Below are positions 56,646 through 64,000 of a stretch of DNA of 64,000 nt, piece by piece. This stretch comes from DTU072 sp050309775 (GTDB lineage: Bacteria; Bacillota; Clostridia; Christensenellales; DTU072): the NCBI GenBank assembly GCA_050309775.1, contig JBNRMV010000013.1, positions 1 to 64,000 of the forward strand. The letters run 5' to 3'. Both the position numbers and the translations under genes were made by a program. Numbering within the stretch: position 1 is the first letter of the stretch; each line of letters starts with the position of its first letter. Under the pieces are notes generated by a model that was not told where the DNA came from, did not search any database, and saw only the letters and a program-made list of their open reading frames with translations.

Positions 56646-58595
56646 TCACTCGTTTTCATTGGCAATCTGAGCCAAAAACCATTGCTCGTCTTGTATCTCA
56701 ATGCCCAGTTTTTTTGCCTTTTCCAGCTTGCTGCCTGCGTCCTCTCCCGCAATGACAAGATTGACGCTTTTTGAGACGGTGTCGCTGACGGCGCCGCCAA
56801 GACTTTTTATTATTTCTGCGGCTTTTGAGCGCTTATAGCTTGAAAGGCTGCCCGTAAGCACGACATTTTTTCCGCTGAATATGCCCTCCGCTATCGGCTC
56901 ATCCTGTTTGAAAGTTATGCCTTTTGATAACAATGAGGCAACAATCTCCCGATTTGAATTATCGGCAAAATAATTGATAATGTTGTCTGCGATAATATCG
57001 CCGAAGTCGTCTATTTCTACAATTTGTTCCTTTGTGGCATTCATTACATTTTCAAGGGTATGGAACTTCTTTTTCAGTTGTGAAGCGGCTTTTTTGCCGA
57101 TTGTAGGAATGCCCAGCGCAAACAAAAATCTATCAAGAGTGGTATTCTTGGATTTTTCGATGCCGTCAAGCAAGTTTTGCGCTTTCCTTTCCTTGAATCC
57201 TTCAAGCGTCAACAGCCCTTCAATCGTCAGGTCATAAATCTTGTCAAGGCTGTTTACCCCAAGGTCATTGTACAACTGTTCGGCAGTCTTTTCGCTCAGA
57301 CCTTCAATGTCCATGCATGGCTTTGATGCAAAATGGTCAAGGGAAGAAATTATCCTCGGAGCGCAGTTTTCTATGTTGGTACAGTACAAAAAAGCTCCTT
57401 CAATTTTTACTTGACTGTCACAAGACGGACACACCTGCGGAGGCAGTATTTCATGGCTATCTTGGGTATATTCCGCAACGCCCATAATCTCGGGAATAAC
57501 ATCGTTGCTGCGGCGTATGAAAACTTTTGAATTTGTCTTAATTTTCTTTCTTTGGATATCTAAAATATTATTTAAGGTTGCCCTTTGTACGGTTACACCC
57601 ATCAGTTCCACCGGCTCCAGAATGGCAAGAGGGTTGATTTTTCCCGTTCGTGAAACCTGCCATTTGACTTCTTTCAGCATGGTAGTAGCCTCTTGCGGAG
57701 TGAACTTGTAGGCTATTGCCCAGCGTGGAAATTTCTCCGTAAAACCAAGTTTTTCTCGGTATGAAAGCTGGTTCACTTTCAGCACTGCACCGTCAATGAG
57801 AAAATCCAGATTGTCCCGATTTTCTTCAATCTTTGCCAATACCGGGCAGCTATTTTCCTGATTAACCAACAGAAACAAATCGTCTACCTGAAAGCCGTTC
57901 TGCATCAAAAAATCCCGTATCTCCGATTGTGTAGAGAACTCCTTATCAGAATAGCCGACATTGTACGCAAAGAAATCCAGCTTCCTTTCGGCGGTCAATC
58001 TGGGGTCAAGGTTGCGTACGGCGCCTGCGGCAGCATTGCGTGCGTTCTTAAGCGGCTCGGCGGCAGTCTTGTTGTATTCCTCAAAAACCGAAAGGCGCAT
58101 GACCACTTCGCCCTGAATTTCGATAAGCCCTTTGTAAGGAATAGTGAGCGGAATGCTTTTTATTGTGCGTATTTGCGCAGTGACATTCTCTCCGACTACA
58201 CCATCTCCCCTTGTTGCGCCTATCGACAACTCTCCTGCCTCATATGTCAGCGACAGCGTCAAGCCGTCAAATTTGTTTTCCAATGTCATTTCAGGAACAA
58301 AGCCCAGCGCTTTTTTTACTCTTTGGAAGTATGCGTTCAGGCTCTCTTCATCTTTGGCTTTGTCCAGTGAGTACAGCCTTTGGCGATGGGAGTATGAAGA
58401 AAACTTTTTTATCGGAGCACCGCCTACTCTGTGCGTCGGCGAATCGGCAAAAACCTCGCCGCTGCTTTCTTCCAAAGCCACAAGTTCGTCATACAGTTTG
58501 TCGTATTCCGCATCGCTGACTAAGGGGTTGTCCTTTTCGTAATACTCTTTTGCATAGCTGTTTAATAAGTCCACCAGCTGCCGCATTCTGTCCAT
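56646..58595 (-). CDS. ligA: NAD-dependent DNA ligase LigA
   Basis: A 649-residue ligase with NAD-binding domain Ia (RVGGAP), the adenylation lysine K108 in ENKFDG, an OB fold, a four-Cys zinc finger (CPSC...CTNIENC), HhH repeats and a C-terminal BRCT domain (GKNVVLTGSLSSYKRSKAAE). GAGG lies 8 bases before the ATG. It follows pcrA by 16 bases. The gatCAB genes that often follow are absent. Confidence 0.95.
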   Translation of the reverse strand: MDRMRQLVDLLNSYAKEYYEKDNPLVSDAEYDKLYDELVALEESSGEVFADSPTHRVGGAPIKKFSSYSHRQRLYSLDKAKDEESLNAYFQRVKKALGFVPEMTLENKFDGLTLSLTYEAGELSIGATRGDGVVGENVTAQIRTIKSIPLTIPYKGLIEIQGEVVMRLSVFEEYNKTAAEPLKNARNAAAGAVRNLDPRLTAERKLDFFAYNVGYSDKEFSTQSEIRDFLMQNGFQVDDLFLLVNQENSCPVLAKIEENRDNLDFLIDGAVLKVNQLSYREKLGFTEKFPRWAIAYKFTPQEATTMLKEVKWQVSRTGKINPLAILEPVELMGVTVQRATLNNILDIQRKKIKTNSKVFIRRSNDVIPEIMGVAEYTQDSHEILPPQVCPSCDSQVKIEGAFLYCTNIENCAPRIISSLDHFASKPCMDIEGLSEKTAEQLYNDLGVNSLDKIYDLTIEGLLTLEGFKERKAQNLLDGIEKSKNTTLDRFLFALGIPTIGKKAASQLKKKFHTLENVMNATKEQIVEIDDFGDIIADNIINYFADNSNREIVASLLSKGITFKQDEPIAEGIFSGKNVVLTGSLSSYKRSKAAEIIKSLGGAVSDTVSKSVNLVIAGEDAGSKLEKAKKLGIEIQDEQWFLAQIANENE

Positions 58596-58611
58596 AAATA
58601 GCCTCTTTATT

Positions 58612-60837
58612 TTATAATAGTTCTATGGGCGCATTTGAAAGCGCAAACTTCTTCATGCCCAATCCCTCAAATACTATTGTTGCCGTCTTTGCCATTCCTT
58701 GCCCGTCAACCACAATTATGGTGCCTATGCCGTATTTTTTGTGTTTAATTTTTGCCCCTGCGACAAAGCCGCCGGTATCTGTATTATATACGGTGGGCTT
58801 TTCTTCACGCACAACAGGGTTTGGCATATATGATGTCTTTTTGGGCGTTGAGGGAAAAGCGCTGTCATAGCCTATGTTTCCATACCCGTATTCCGCCCCC
58901 CGTCTTGATTCATTTATTTGCTGCCGCTGCTCGGCCTCTTCTCCCATTGCTTCATATAAAAACCGCGAAGGAATGAATGCCTGCTCTTGATTGTAACGGA
59001 ATCTGCGCTGGGCGCAACTTATGAAAAGCCGCTCCTTTGCCCGTGTGATAGCCACATACATGACCCGCCGTTCTTCCTCTATGCCGTTCTCTTCATTCAT
59101 TGACATAGTTGAGGGGAATATTCCCTCTTCGCAGCCTGCAATGAACACCACTCGGAATTCCAACCCTTTTACGGAATGCATTGTGCTTAATACCAATTTG
59201 TCGCCGTCTTCTTCGTCGGTATCGCTCTCTAGCGTGACGGTCTGTAAAAAATCCTCTATGGTGGCATTGGGGCGCCTGTTTGTGAAGTCTTTTATTTCGT
59301 TGACCAACTCAACCGTGTTCTCCCAGCGGTCGACATCCTCTTCTTTTTGCGTGCTGTTATAATAATTTTCCAATTGCAACTTTTCTATAAGAAATTTTGC
59401 AAAATCGTATACATTCAGCGACTGTTTGGCGCTTATGAGTTCTCCCAAAAGCTCTCTGAATACCTCAAGTTTCTTTTTGGCAGCTTGCGGCAGGTCGGCT
59501 GTGTTCAAGTCCATAATGCCGTCAAAGAGGCTGATGCCTTTCTGTGCGCAATAGTTTTCAAAGGCCTCGACTGTGCTGTCGCCAATTCCTCTTTTGGGGA
59601 AGTTAATTATTCTGCTCAAAGCGTCATTGTCCCTGTCGTTTGTCAGCACACGCATGTATGCAAGTATGTCCTGAACTTCCTTTCGGTCAAAGAACTTAAA
59701 TCCGCCGTAAACTTTGTACGCAATGCCGCTTTCCTTTAGTTTCATTTCAAAAATTCTGGTAAGCGAATTTGTTCGTACAAGTATGGCAAAATCACTATTT
59801 TTGTGGTTGTTGTGATATTTCAAGGCGGCAATGTTGCCGACCACCCATTCAGCCTCTTGGTGGTCGTTATAACCAATTTTGAACTCAACCTTTACGCCCT
59901 GATTGCAGTTTGTGAAAAGTTTTTTGTCGTGGCGGCTCTTGTTGTGGCAGATTACATTGTTTGCCGCATCAAGAATTCGCTGCGTCGAACGGTAATTTTG
60001 CGTTAGGTTGTAGACCTTGACATTCTTAAAAATCTTCTCAAAGTTCAGTATGTTGGCAATGTCGGCGCCCCTCCAGCCGTATATGCTCTGGTCATCGTCG
60101 CCAACGGCAAAAATGTTGCCCCAATACTCGGAAAGCAGTTTTACGATATCCAATTGAACTGCGTTGGTATCCTGAAACTCGTCTATTAGGATATACTTAA
60201 ATCGGCGCTGATACTTTTCAAGCACCTCGGGACAACCTTTCAAAAGCTCAATTGTCTTGATAAGCAAATCGTCAAAGTCCATGGCGTTGTTCTCTTTCAA
60301 TATATCCTCATATCGTTTATAACAATCCGCTATGGTCTTTGCGTCACGAGTTTTTAGTCTGATGTAGTCAAAATATTCGTCGGGAGAAAGTCCAAGGTTC
60401 TTTGCCGAACTTATGTGGTTGCGGATTTTGCCCAGGTCCTTTTTTTCATCCAGGTGCATCTCACGCAGCACTCTTTTTACCGTTCTTTCTGCGCCGGACT
60501 CATTGAATATGCTGAAACTTTGGCTGTATCCGATGCAAGCGGCGTGTATGCGCAGAATTCTGGCGCAAAATGAATGGAATGTAGAAATCCAGATATCGTC
60601 GCTGTCCCCCAACATATCCGTCAGTCGCTCTTTCATTTCGTTGGTAGCTTTGTTGGTGAATGTGATAGCCAGTATGTTGTAAGCGTTGACGCCATTTTCA
60701 ATAAGATGTGCCACACGGTGGGTCAACACTCTGGTCTTGCCGCTTCCTGCCCCGGCAAAAACAAGCACCGCCCCCTCTGTGTCTGTTACGGCGGTCCTTT
60801 GGCAGTCATTTAATACTGATAAATTCTGTTTGTTCAA
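58612..60837 (-). CDS. pcrA: ATP-dependent DNA helicase PcrA/UvrD
   Basis: A 741-residue SF1 helicase for repair and replication. Walker A (FAGAGSGKTRVL), the DEFQDTN Walker B and the GDDDQSIYGWRGA motif are intact; the C-terminal SH3-like tail (KIKHKKYGIGTIIVVDGQG) binds RNA polymerase in relatives. Translation starts at a TTG at 60837, with CGGAGAAAG upstream. Confidence 0.95.
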   Translation of the reverse strand: MNKQNLSVLNDCQRTAVTDTEGAVLVFAGAGSGKTRVLTHRVAHLIENGVNAYNILAITFTNKATNEMKERLTDMLGDSDDIWISTFHSFCARILRIHAACIGYSQSFSIFNESGAERTVKRVLREMHLDEKKDLGKIRNHISSAKNLGLSPDEYFDYIRLKTRDAKTIADCYKRYEDILKENNAMDFDDLLIKTIELLKGCPEVLEKYQRRFKYILIDEFQDTNAVQLDIVKLLSEYWGNIFAVGDDDQSIYGWRGADIANILNFEKIFKNVKVYNLTQNYRSTQRILDAANNVICHNKSRHDKKLFTNCNQGVKVEFKIGYNDHQEAEWVVGNIAALKYHNNHKNSDFAILVRTNSLTRIFEMKLKESGIAYKVYGGFKFFDRKEVQDILAYMRVLTNDRDNDALSRIINFPKRGIGDSTVEAFENYCAQKGISLFDGIMDLNTADLPQAAKKKLEVFRELLGELISAKQSLNVYDFAKFLIEKLQLENYYNSTQKEEDVDRWENTVELVNEIKDFTNRRPNATIEDFLQTVTLESDTDEEDGDKLVLSTMHSVKGLEFRVVFIAGCEEGIFPSTMSMNEENGIEEERRVMYVAITRAKERLFISCAQRRFRYNQEQAFIPSRFLYEAMGEEAEQRQQINESRRGAEYGYGNIGYDSAFPSTPKKTSYMPNPVVREEKPTVYNTDTGGFVAGAKIKHKKYGIGTIIVVDGQGMAKTATIVFEGLGMKKFALSNAPIELL

Positions 60838-60891
60838 ATCTTTCTCCGAATGCTTGATAAAAAATTTTTGTCTTGATTTTGCATTGATATA

Positions 60892-60920
60892 ATCATACTA
60901 AAAAAAGCGTCAAAAGTCAA
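60892..60920 (-). promoter_or_regulatory. promoter of pcrA-ligA
   Basis: On the minus strand TTGACT (60920-60915), 17 bases, TATGAT (60897-60892), about 55 bases before the TTG start. Confidence 0.6.
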
Positions 60921-60966
60921 TTTATATCATAGGCATGAGACTTCTTGGCTTCATTAGAAATGACAT

Positions 60967-61003
60967 AAAAAAGGCTGTCAACAGGTGACAGCCTTTTTTT
61001 CTT
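60967..61003 (-). terminator. terminator of ppdK
   Basis: A 14-bp stem, AAAAAAGGCTGTCA with TGACAGCCTTTTTT and a 5-base loop. The T run on the minus strand fits the end of ppdK; the plus strand also has T residues. Confidence 0.85.
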
Positions 61004-61018
61004 TGTGGTTGTAGATTA

Positions 61019-63637
61019 TTATTTGCTCTTTATGACTGCCTGCGCTGCTGCAAGAATAGCAATTGGCACTCTAAACGGTGAGCAAGAAACATAGTTCAAA
61101 CCTAACTCGTGGCAGAATTCTACCGATGAGGGGTCGCCGCCATGCTCTCCGCAAATACCGCACTTAAGGTCGGCTTTGGCGCTGCGTCCAAGCTCGACGC
61201 CGATTTTCATAAGTTTACCTACGCCAATTTGGTCAACTCTCTGGAAGGGGTCTGATTCAAATATTTTCTTGTCATAATAATCATTCAGGAACTTGCCTGC
61301 ATCGTCACGGCTGAAACCGTAAGTCATTTGGGTAAGGTCATTGGTGCCGAATGAGAAGAAATCCGCTTCCTTAGCTATCTCGTCAGCTGTCAAGCATGCT
61401 CTGGGAATCTCTATCATTGTGCCGACGGTGTAGTCAACCTTTACATTATGTGCCGCCATAGTTGCCTCTGCTGTCTTTACGACAACTTCCTTGACATACT
61501 TTAGTTCTTTTATGTCGCCTACAAGTGGAATCATAATCTCGGGTTTTACATTTGCGCCTTCTTTGTTGCAAGCTATTGCGGCTTCGATGACTGCCTTTGT
61601 TTGCATAACGGCTATTTCCGGATATGTCACAGAAAGTCTGCAGCCGCGGTGTCCCAACATGGGGTTGAATTCTTTCAAGTTCTCGACGATTGTCGCAAGT
61701 TCTTCATAATCCATGTCCATATCCTTGGCAAGCGCTTTTATTTCGCTCTCTTTGTGCGGTACAAATTCATGAAGGGGCGGGTCAAGGAATCTTATTGTTA
61801 CGGGGAAGTTGCCCATAGCTTTGTAGATGCCGATAAAGTCCTCTCTCTGCATGGGAAGTAACTTGGCAAGCGCCTTTTCTCTCTGCTCAACGGTGGGAGA
61901 AACAATCATTTCACGAACGGCGGCAATTCTGTCTTCTGCAAAAAACATATGTTCTGTTCGGCAAAGTCCTATTCCCTCTGCGCCATACTCTCTTGCTTGT
62001 TTTGCATCGGTGGGAGTGTCTGCGTTGGCTCTTACTTTAAGAACTCTGATTTCGTTTGCCCACTCCATTATTTTTCCGAAATATCCGCTGACAGTGGCAG
62101 GTACTGTGTCAATCTTGCCGGCATATATGTTGCCTGTGCTGCCATCAAGTGAGAAATAATCGTTGTCTGTGTACTTTTTGCCTTTTATGGTGACCGTCTT
62201 TGCTTTCTCGTTGATTACTAGGTCGCCGCAACCGGCTACGCAGCATCTGCCCATTCCGCGCGCTACAACGGCGGCGTGAGAAGTCCTGCCGCCTCTGGCG
62301 GTAAGGATACCCTTTGCTACTGCCATGCCTTCGATATCTTCGGGGCTGGTTTCAAGACGAACAAGCACAACATCTTCGCCCTTTTCGCTTCTTTGTACGG
62401 CTTCTTCTGCTGTGAAAGCAATTTTTCCGCAAGCTGCGCCGGGAGATGCCGCCAAACCTTGGGATATGGGTTTGTTCTTCTTAAGCGCTGCGCTATCAAA
62501 CTGCGGGTGCAACAGCTCGTCCAACTGTTTGGGGTCAACTTTCAAAACGGCCTCTTCCTTTGTGATAAGTCCTTCGTCAACAAGGTCGCAAGCAATCTTA
62601 ATGGCGGCTTGGGCTGTACGCTTTCCGTTTCTGGTTTGGAGCATATATAGTTTGCCTCTTTCGATGGTGAACTCCATGTCCTGCATATCTCTGAAATAAT
62701 TCTCAAGTTTTTGGGTTATGGCAACAAACTGCTCGTATACGGCAAGGTTTGTTTCTTTCAAATGGTCAATGGAAAAAGGAGTACGAATGCCGGCAACGAC
62801 ATCTTCGCCCTGAGCGTTCATAAGGTATTCGCCATAAAGAACCTTTTCGCCGGTGGCAGGGTCTCTAGTGAACGCCACGCCTGTGCCGGAGGTGTCGCCC
62901 ATGTTGCCGAAAACCATCGATTGAATGTTGACTGCTGTACCCCAGCTTCCGGGAATATCGTTCATTCTGCGATAGGATATGGCTCTGGGATTGTTCCAGC
63001 TTTTGAATACGGCTTCGGTTGCGCCGATAAGTTGTTCTCTGGGGTCTTGGGGGAAGTCCGAACCTGTTTTCTCTTTGTAGAGCGCCTCGAACAATGCAAT
63101 AAGCTCCTTCAAGTCTTCGGCGGTAAACTCTGTGTCAAGTTTTATGCCTTTCTTTTCTTTCAGTTCGTCTATTATTTCTTCAAAATAGGATTTGCCCAAA
63201 CCGGTAACTACATCAGAATACATTTGTATAAATCTTCTGTAACAGTCGTATGCAAAACGGGGATTGTCCGTAAGTTTTGCCAGACCTTCAACCGAAACAT
63301 CGGTAAGTCCAAGGTTCAAAATCGTGTCCATCATGCCGGGCATTGATGCTCTTGAGCCGCTTCTGACCGAAACAAGGAACGGGTTGTTGGGGTCGCCGAA
63401 TTTCTTACCGGCTTGCTTCTCAACTTTTGCCAGCGCATCAAATATCTGAGCGATAATCTCATCTGAAATTACCATTCCGTCATCATAATACTTTGTGCAT
63501 GCTTCCGTCGTAATAGTAAAGCCTTCGGGTACGGGCATGCCTAGTTTGGTCATCTCCGCAAGATTGGCGCCCTTTCCGCCAAAAAGCTCTTTGTTCTTGC
63601 CGTCAGCTTCATTAAACAAATAAACAAATTTTGTCAT
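61019..63637 (-). CDS. ppdK: pyruvate, phosphate dikinase
   Basis: An 872-residue enzyme interconverting pyruvate, ATP and phosphate with PEP, AMP and pyrophosphate. Domains: ATP-grasp (LFGGKGANLAEM, VRSGSRASMPGMMDTILNLG), the swivelling phosphohistidine domain (GGRTSHAAVVARGMG) and the PEP/pyruvate barrel ending GICGEHGGDP, with its catalytic Cys. In anaerobes it often acts glycolytically. AAGGAG precedes the ATG at 63637; an in-frame start at 63676 lies upstream of that site. No PPDK regulatory protein gene is in the window. Confidence 0.96.
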   Translation of the reverse strand: MTKFVYLFNEADGKNKELFGGKGANLAEMTKLGMPVPEGFTITTEACTKYYDDGMVISDEIIAQIFDALAKVEKQAGKKFGDPNNPFLVSVRSGSRASMPGMMDTILNLGLTDVSVEGLAKLTDNPRFAYDCYRRFIQMYSDVVTGLGKSYFEEIIDELKEKKGIKLDTEFTAEDLKELIALFEALYKEKTGSDFPQDPREQLIGATEAVFKSWNNPRAISYRRMNDIPGSWGTAVNIQSMVFGNMGDTSGTGVAFTRDPATGEKVLYGEYLMNAQGEDVVAGIRTPFSIDHLKETNLAVYEQFVAITQKLENYFRDMQDMEFTIERGKLYMLQTRNGKRTAQAAIKIACDLVDEGLITKEEAVLKVDPKQLDELLHPQFDSAALKKNKPISQGLAASPGAACGKIAFTAEEAVQRSEKGEDVVLVRLETSPEDIEGMAVAKGILTARGGRTSHAAVVARGMGRCCVAGCGDLVINEKAKTVTIKGKKYTDNDYFSLDGSTGNIYAGKIDTVPATVSGYFGKIMEWANEIRVLKVRANADTPTDAKQAREYGAEGIGLCRTEHMFFAEDRIAAVREMIVSPTVEQREKALAKLLPMQREDFIGIYKAMGNFPVTIRFLDPPLHEFVPHKESEIKALAKDMDMDYEELATIVENLKEFNPMLGHRGCRLSVTYPEIAVMQTKAVIEAAIACNKEGANVKPEIMIPLVGDIKELKYVKEVVVKTAEATMAAHNVKVDYTVGTMIEIPRACLTADEIAKEADFFSFGTNDLTQMTYGFSRDDAGKFLNDYYDKKIFESDPFQRVDQIGVGKLMKIGVELGRSAKADLKCGICGEHGGDPSSVEFCHELGLNYVSCSPFRVPIAILAAAQAVIKSK

Positions 63638-63681
63638 TAACATCTCCTTCTTAAAGTTATTTTTATCATTTATCATATCTC

Positions 63682-63710
63682 ATTATATATAACAATGGAC
63701 AATTGCACAA
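63682..63710 (-). promoter_or_regulatory. promoter of ppdK
   Basis: On the minus strand TTGTGC (63710-63705), 17 bases, TATAAT (63687-63682), giving a leader of about 40 bases. Confidence 0.6.
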
Positions 63711-63775
63711 GCAAATTTCATCATAATTAAGATAATAGTAAACCAAAAGCGCAGTTTTATGCACTATCAATAAAT

Positions 63776-64000
63776 TTATGGTGTCAAACTGCCGGAATTG
63801 GCAAATGCATAGATTTCTTTTATTATAAAAAGATTGAGCGAAAGTCGGTTTTTTGCTATCAAATCCAGATAAAAAAGCGCCGTATCTATGTCGGCAGTAT
63901 GCAACTCAAGCGTACCGCTATCCTCCGCCGATACCGCCGAAAGCGCGTCCAACACCTTTCTTGCGCCTTGCGGAATGTCCTCAATGCTATAATCGACTCC
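63776..64000 (-). CDS. C-terminal end of a probable DNA repair protein RecO
   Basis: The last 74 codons of an open frame entering from beyond base 64000 and ending in TAA at 63776. The translated piece (ARKVLDALSAVS..., LDLIAKNRLSLNLFIIKEIY) is helical and resembles the end of RecO, where short Leu-rich helices follow the zinc-finger region. recO often lies near ppdK in Firmicutes, which supports the guess, but the fragment has no decisive motif. Confidence 0.45.
   Translation of the reverse strand, partial: GVDYSIEDIPQGARKVLDALSAVSAEDSGTLELHTADIDTALFYLDLIAKNRLSLNLFIIKEIYAFANSGSLTP

Overview
The window looks like a chromosomal stretch from an anaerobic, spore-forming, low-to-middling GC Firmicute, most likely an uncultured member of the Clostridia. 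The evidence is the sporulation operon spoIIAA-spoIIAB-sigF, the SCIFF ribosomal peptide with its radical SAM maturase next to secDF/yajC/tgt, the Firmicute orders ruvCAB-queA-tgt-yajC and yicC-gmk-rpoZ-coaBC-priA-def-fmt-rlmN-rsgA-rpe, a long-form HPF, pyruvate phosphate dikinase and a TM1266-type hydrogenase-system regulator. I see no phage, insertion sequence or CRISPR array. Genes are tightly packed and no gene-free stretch exceeds 300 bases.

Layout. 1-513: six tRNA genes on the minus strand (Pro, Met, Asp, Phe, Thr, partial Tyr). 730-2181: spoIIAA, spoIIAB, sigF. 2308-8967: a minus-strand operon of flavoproteins (GlpA-like dehydrogenase, FAD oxidoreductase, DUF1667 protein, FGGY kinase, AGPS-like FAD oxidase) whose substrate is not obvious. 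9076-13538: recJ and relA. 13592-23019: secDF, the SCIFF pair, a TIGR04086 membrane protein, yajC, tgt, queA and ruvBAC. 23207-25848: argGH. 25962-28656: an ABC importer led by a TM1266-type regulator with a structured, terminator-containing leader. 28880-29935: a stand-alone ABC ATPase with most catalytic motifs altered, divergent from argD-carB-argF (30035-35398). 35452-37453: TPP riboswitch, a ThiT-type thiamine transporter with an extra membrane domain, and thiN. 37540-42347: yfbR, pgi, a sugar isomerase, hpf, a Clp-N-domain protein and galU. 42520-42705: two tRNA-Leu genes, one with the unusual anticodon AAG. 43118-46507: GtrA, DegV, ApbE, a NusG-domain-II protein and a Gx transporter. 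46497-56557: the large housekeeping operon from a HypE-like gene to rpe. 56646-60837: pcrA and ligA. 61019-63637: ppdK. 63776-64000: the end of a probable recO.

How the genes work together. Arginine synthesis from ornithine is encoded in two transcription units (argGH and argD-carB-argF) whose promoters carry a near-identical ARG box at the same offset from the -35 element, implying shared ArgR control. Thiamine salvage (ThiT import, ThiN phosphorylation) is under TPP control. DegV-ApbE-NusGII-Gx resembles part of a flavin-based membrane electron transfer module.

The main observations beyond ordinary annotation are: (1) four genes (ruvC, yfbR, a HypE-like gene and the degenerate ABC gene) whose -10 box lies only 6-7 bases from the start codon, with no Shine-Dalgarno sequence, predicting leaderless mRNAs; (2) a degenerate MalK-like ATPase; (3) an orphan riboswitch-like leader before the TM1266-type regulator and its ABC transporter; (4) the flavoprotein/kinase operon; (5) a probable ATC start codon for rsgA; (6) a ThiT fusion; (7) a tRNA-Leu with A34. 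No tools were available: all calls come from reading the sequence and from knowledge of families.
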